From positions 832,227 through 896,226 of the forward strand of contig BCIH01000007.1 of the NCBI GenBank assembly GCA_002897115.2: a stretch of 64,000 nucleotides of DNA. The letters are read 5' to 3'. Below are positions 56,102 to 64,000 of the stretch, one piece after another. A program made the position numbers and the translations under genes. The notes beneath the pieces are model-generated. The model did not search any database and had not been told where the DNA came from. It was given only the letters and a program-made list of their open reading frames with translations. The first letter of the stretch is position 1, and every line of letters begins with the position of its first letter. Source of the stretch: Prototheca cutis. Lineage: Eukaryota; Chlorophyta; Trebouxiophyceae; Chlorellales; Chlorellaceae.

Positions 56102-57729
56102 ATGTCTCCCCCGGCTGAGAAGTACACCCTGCCGCCGGTGTTCGGTAAGCGCCGGACCATTGTTGTGGATGGTAGAACTGCATTGTTGCGTTGCCTTCGT
56201 CGGGGACCGATGCCAGCCCTGGGCCTGGGATGCGCTGCCCCGGGGCTCGCGGGGTGCTAGGTTTCCGGCCCGAGGCCAGCTGGCACCTCCATCGAATCGC
56301 CCCAAACCCAACACCATCTGCGCAGGCACTCAGGGCCAGATCACCCAGCTCCTGGATCCGTTGATGTTCCAGCGCTTCAGCTCTCTGGACCAGGTACGAC
56401 GGGCGAGGCGGTACGGCTTGCGGCCACCCTGTCCGGGGCCAAGGGCCAGCCCGACTGGGGGGCTTGAGCATCGAGCGGGTTGGGTATCGCACCCACTTCC
56501 CGACTGTCCGCCGACGATCTTGCTTGGATCATTGTGTATTGGGTATGAGGTCTGATGAGTCAGCATGCTCTGTGTAGGGCTGCGACAGCATGGCGTTTGA
56601 CGCTGGATGGGGTGATGAGCCCAAATCCCCCCCTCCCCCCGTGGTCAAACCTGACTCTTGACCTCACCCCCCTTGTCACACACAGAGCGGCAAGATCTGC
56701 GCCGAGTACGTTTGGATTGGCGGCACTGGCTCCGACCTGCGCAGCAAGACCAAGGTCCTGAGCAAGATCCCCGCCTCTGTGGCTGACCTGCCCGCCTGGA
56801 ACTACGACGGTTCCTCCACGGGCCAGGCCCCCGGCGACGACTCGGAGGTGTACCTGGTGGCCCGTGCCATCTACCGCGACCCCTTCCGCGGCGGTGACAA
56901 CATCCTGGTGATGGCTGACGCGTACGAGCCTCCGCGCGTGAACGCGGACGGCACGGTCAGCGACCCCGTGCCCATCCCCACCAACACGCGCTTTGCGTGC
57001 GCCGAGGCCATGGAGAAGGCTGCGGGCCAGGAGCCGTGGTTTGGCATCGAGCAGGAGTACACGGTGCTGGACGCTCGCACCAAGTGGCCCCTGGGCTGGC
57101 CCACCAACGGGTACCCCGGTCCCCAGGGCCCCTACTACTGCGCGGCGGGCGCGGGCAATGCCATCGGCCGCGACCTGATCGAGACGCACCTCAAGGCGTG
57201 CCTGTTTGCCGGCATCAACATGTCTGGCATCAACTCTGAGGTCATGCCTTCCCAGTGGGAGTACCAGGTGGGCCCCTGCACGGGCATCGACTCTGGTGAC
57301 CAGCTGTGGATGTCGCGCTACATCCTGCTGCGGCTGGCGGAGCTGTACAACGTGGAGGTGAGCTTTGACCCCAAGCCCATCCCCGGCGACTGGAACGGCG
57401 CCGGCGGCCACGTCAACTACTCCAACAACGACACCCGCGCCGAGGGCACGGGCTGGGACGCCATCCAGAAGCAGGTGGAGAAGCTGGGCAAGCGCCACGC
57501 CGTCCACATCGCCGCCTATGGCGAGGGCAACGAGCGCCGCTTGACGGGCAAGCACGAGACCTCGTCCATCCACGACTTTTCGTGGGGCGTGGCCAACCGC
57601 GGCTGCTCCATCCGCGTCGGGCGCATGGTGCCCGTCGAGAAGAGCGGCTACTACGAGGACCGCCGCCCCTCCTCCAACCTCGACCCCTACCAGGTCACCC
57701 GCCTCCTGGTCGAGACCACCCTGCTCTGA
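56102..57729 (+). CDS. GLN1: Glutamine synthetase, type II (GLN)
   Basis: Condenses glutamate and ammonium using ATP. Exons 56102-56144, 56326-56393 and 56686-57729 join in phase to 384 residues. Signatures: [38 protein letters not shown], the catalytic [20 protein letters not shown], the glutamate/ATP loops ([29 protein letters not shown]) and [10 protein letters not shown]. Only about 35 residues precede the conserved core and they are not transit-like, so it is most simply the cytosolic isoform; Chlamydomonas GLN1 has similar length. Codon use is strongly GC3 biased, as expected for high expression. Confidence 0.96.
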
Positions 57730-58286
57730 GCGACGGTCTAGGCTGCGCAGCGACGGGGGTGCGGCGAGGGATGCATGGAGCGTGCCGAGGTGACGAAAGG
57801 CGCGTCACGACGTCTGTCTGTGAATCTGTCATGCTGTGAAGCGCGGCGTGGATTGGGGTCGTTGGTGTGGCAGGGTGGTCTGTCGAGACGATCAGCGACC
57901 CATTCCACGTCAGGCACGGCCTGCGGTGGCATTTCAGCCGCACTGGCTGGCCGCCGCCACCCACAGGCTCGTTTCGATGATGGAAGAACATTTTTGGCTG
58001 GCGCCTCGAAAAACCTCTTTGTGCACCCTTGTTTACCCACCTCTGTCTCTTATCATCCCGGCAGCGGCTCGTCCGCTGGTTTAACTACCCTACTACAAAT
58101 GTTTCTTCCCTGTGTGCATTGTCCTGATGTGGGCCGGCCCTGTAACCAGACCTAGCTTGGTCTTGTGGAGAATGAGAAGGGGGGGTGGTTGAGTAATACC
58201 CCGACTAATATGCAAGGACAAGACTCTTACAAAGGCGTGACCGGATGCAAACCGAGCATGATGGACATTGTTCCTTCTTTGATACA
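57730..58286. other. Convergent 3' region (glutamine synthetase / membrane protein)
   Basis: 560 bases, no gene seen; the glutamine synthetase 3' UTR. Confidence 0.4.
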
Positions 58287-59629
58287 TCAGCCCTGGGATT
58301 CGGCAAACATGCCGGCAGGGGCCTTGGGGTCCCTGATGGCATCGAGGAGGGCGTCTCGCTCTGATGCCTGCTGGGGTGCCGGTCTCGCCTGTCTCGCCGG
58401 CGCCGCTTGCATGCCGGTCATTGCAGGGCCGCCTGCCTTGAGTGCACGGACGACCTTGGTGTTGAAGAGAAGCATGGGTGCCTGGAACAACAGCAGACCC
58501 GCCACGCCTGCAATCAGGTTCTCCAGCGGCGGGTGGAAGTACCTGTGTTTTGAGTTGGGTGATGGAGTGCATAACGTGTTCCTTGACCTCTGTATGTGGG
58601 AGGGGCCATGCAAAAAACCCACTTGTGCACCAGACCTTGCGGTGTAGAAGGACTCGCCACAGACCAGCGCTGCCAGGACCAGGCTGAGCGCAATGTGTGC
58701 AGCCAGGAACACCTTTTCCACTGAGATCCCGCTCGGCTGTGGCTGCCGACGCAGCGCCAGCAGCGGATGCACGGCCTCCGAGGCCAGCCCACTGATGGAA
58801 GCAGCCGCGAGGACAATGTGGTCCGACATGACATGGGGTGCAGCCTGGGTAATCTCCCTTCCATACTCGTTCGGGTTGAAGATCAGACCTGTTTGTGGGG
58901 AGGTGGGTGTGTTTTGGAAATTTGGGGCCATTGGTCGTGCGTCAGCGACCTGCCGGTTGTCAGCCAAGATGTCATTGGGTCCCTCGAGCCACGCCTTCAT
59001 TCCCCACTACCCCCAAGCACCTCGCAGGTGCAGCTGGTAGAGCGCGAGGCGGAAACCGGCCTGCAGGGCATACAGCACTGCCGGCGCCAGGACCTCGGGC
59101 ATGTGGTAGAGCCCTGGGAGCAGCACGCCCGCCAGGAACCTGATGCCCAGCACACCAAGGACCATCACGCCGCCCCATTTCCGGAAGAACAGATCAAAGT
59201 GGTGCAGCGGGAGTTCCGCTGATTCCACCTTGGTGCCTGTGTGTTTTTGGTGTGTGTTTTGAGGGCGTTGGCAAGGCACAGCCAGGTGGGCAGCAGAACC
59301 CAGGTCGAAATGCGCTGCATGGAAGATGGAGGCTGCACCGATGCAATGCACACATTCGAGCAACATCTTGAGGACACAGGCCACAGATGCAATGTATCTA
59401 TCTGCACCATGGTCAGAAACCCCTGTGCATGACTGTCTGTACCGTCATAGAGATAGATTCCGCAAGCCAGAGTCAGCAGCCAGCCAGCATGGACAGCCAC
59501 GAGCAGCGTCCCACCCAGTCGGCTCTCAAACGTGGGCGTGCGCACCCTCGGGCCCTGCACTGCTGCAATGTCCGGCGCTGGCACGGCCGGACGCTTGGGC
59601 AAGGGGGGTCTCCTCCGTGCACCCTGCAT
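58287..59629 (-). CDS. Uncharacterised multi-pass membrane protein
   Basis: Exons 59629-59443, 59236-59021, 58888-58636 and 58542-58287 close in phase to 303 residues. Hydrophobic segments: LLVAVHAGWLLTLACGIYL (residues ~42-60), VMVLGVLGIRFLAGVLLPGLY, VLAPAVLYALQAGFRLALY, HIVLAAASISGLASEA, VFLAAHIALSLVLAALVC and LIAGVAGLLLFQAPMLLF, so about six helices. The segment GLIFNPNEYGREIT and SDHIVLA suggest a lumenal or matrix loop. The C-terminal tail is Ala/Gln/Arg-rich and probably cytosolic. The family was not recognised. It is not a cytochrome b561 or a TIC20 paralog. Exon phases support a real gene. Confidence 0.65.
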
Positions 59630-60668
59630 TCACTTCAGGTCGGCTTCTGCCCTGACAGGGACAATTTTCAGACGCTGGGCGCTATCTGGCCGCACAACTG
59701 TCAATGAAGGTTGAGTAAATTGGCACTGGATGAGCTGGTGCCAACGATCCCGGCCAGGTGGCGTGTGTGCTGGAGGGAAGGGCTACTGTTGCTGCTGTCC
59801 TTTCACGGATGGACTCAAAGCCGAAACGAGGCCAGCTTTCTCTCAAGAACCCGACAGGATGTCGCATGCCTTGGAATAGTGATGCTGTGAATTGGAGCAG
59901 ACTGCTTTGTGTGCGATAGTTCTTTGCTTTTCGCTGCGGGAAACAGGCGCGTTTGCTTGCAATGCCGAGCCATGCCGAGAGCGATCGACGTGTGGTGGGG
60001 AAGCGCAAGACCACAGCAGGACCCCAGCAGGCTCAGCAGGGCCTGCCCGAATGGGCAAACATCCCAGTTTCACACTTGATTGGTGGCCCAAAGTCATGGC
60101 CAATATACGCATGTCGTTTCGTGTTTGATTAGAACCCAGGAGAGCGACGGCATCTGGAAAAGGCCTCAGAGTGCATGCCGCCGAGAGATGGAGCACGCCA
60201 GGCTCCACCGCGATCTGAGATGAGGCCAGCGCGGGGAGCAAAGGCATCACCCCGAGGCATGACGAGGGCGCAAAACAGACCTGAGTTTGCGTCAGCGGCT
60301 GCGATGCCTGAGCAGAGCCCCACTTCAACCCCCGAAAGGCCACAGCGTGCGTTGCCATTTCTTGGGTTGGTGCTGGCGATCTGCAGGGGGGTTGGGGCTC
60401 CGAATGGCTTCACGGCCGGAGCATTGGACTAGTATGGAACATCCGTCGCTCATGTAATGAAGATCAAATGTTAATATTGCAATACCTGAACCTCACTGCC
60501 TTCGTTTCAACATGAAGCAGGGACGGCGACCAGACAGCTGTTCATGGCACCCTCGCCAGTGTCCCCCCCACAGACGGCGAGTATTGTCTGGTGGCATGCT
60601 CTCTATTTACCAGAGTTTTCAATGATCAGGCAGGGCTAACTTTGTCTCTGTTGCACTAGAAAGCAACC
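59630..60668. other. 1 kb divergent region (membrane protein / POLQ-type helicase)
   Basis: AT-richer, no gene recognised. Likely holds both promoters. Confidence 0.4.
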
Positions 60669-63999
<3,331 letters not shown>

Positions 64000-64000
64000 C

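Noticed and set aside
56560..57573. Minus-strand 337-codon frame across glutamine synthetase
   Set aside because: Shadow frame produced by high GC3 in glutamine synthetase.

Overview
This is nuclear DNA of a GC-rich green alga. Genes carry short GT-AG introns (a few GC-AG), both strands are used, and there are plastid-targeted proteins (TIC20, bL9), a peroxisomal PTS2 thiolase and mitochondrial helicase/malic-enzyme-type proteins. The gene set and compact layout suggest a chlorophyte, probably Trebouxiophyceae (Chlorella/Auxenochlorella-like). That placement is inference from the gene set, not from a marker gene. All gene models were assembled by eye. For most of them the splice phases close exactly and the joined protein matches the family across the junctions.

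Layout, left to right: DnaJ protein (-, cut by the left edge); weak hypothetical ORF (-); bL9 (-); HYPK (+); peroxisomal 3-ketoacyl-CoA thiolase (-); glyoxalase II (+); thiamine pyrophosphokinase (-); unknown five-exon gene (-); PHAF1/UPF0183 protein (-); bZIP-like protein (+); EFHC1/Rib72-like DM10 protein (-); TIC20 (-); a gene-poor 2.2 kb stretch with a TnpB/Fanzor-type zinc-ribbon fragment; MT-A70 adenine methyltransferase of MTA1/AMT1 type (+); mid-SUN protein (-); PIG-A (+); cytochrome b561-domain protein (-); REV1 (-); SUV3 helicase (+); ALDH-like protein (-); calcineurin B-like protein (+); malic-enzyme-like protein (-); 56-aa membrane ORF (+); glutamine synthetase (+); four-exon membrane protein (-); POLQ/TEBICHI-type helicase (+, cut by the right edge).

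There is no operon-like organisation; these are independent eukaryotic genes, mostly in divergent or convergent pairs sharing short intergenic regions. Themes are DNA repair and tolerance (REV1, POLQ-type helicase), ER/GPI/proteostasis (PIG-A, mid-SUN, HYPK, DnaJ, PHAF1), organelle function and N/C metabolism. The most notable items are the MTA1-type methyltransferase (a candidate DNA 6mA writer), two neighbouring metabolic-enzyme relatives that have lost catalytic residues, a flagellar doublet-microtubule protein homolog, the transposase-like zinc ribbon, and long poly-G/poly-C tracts inside introns.
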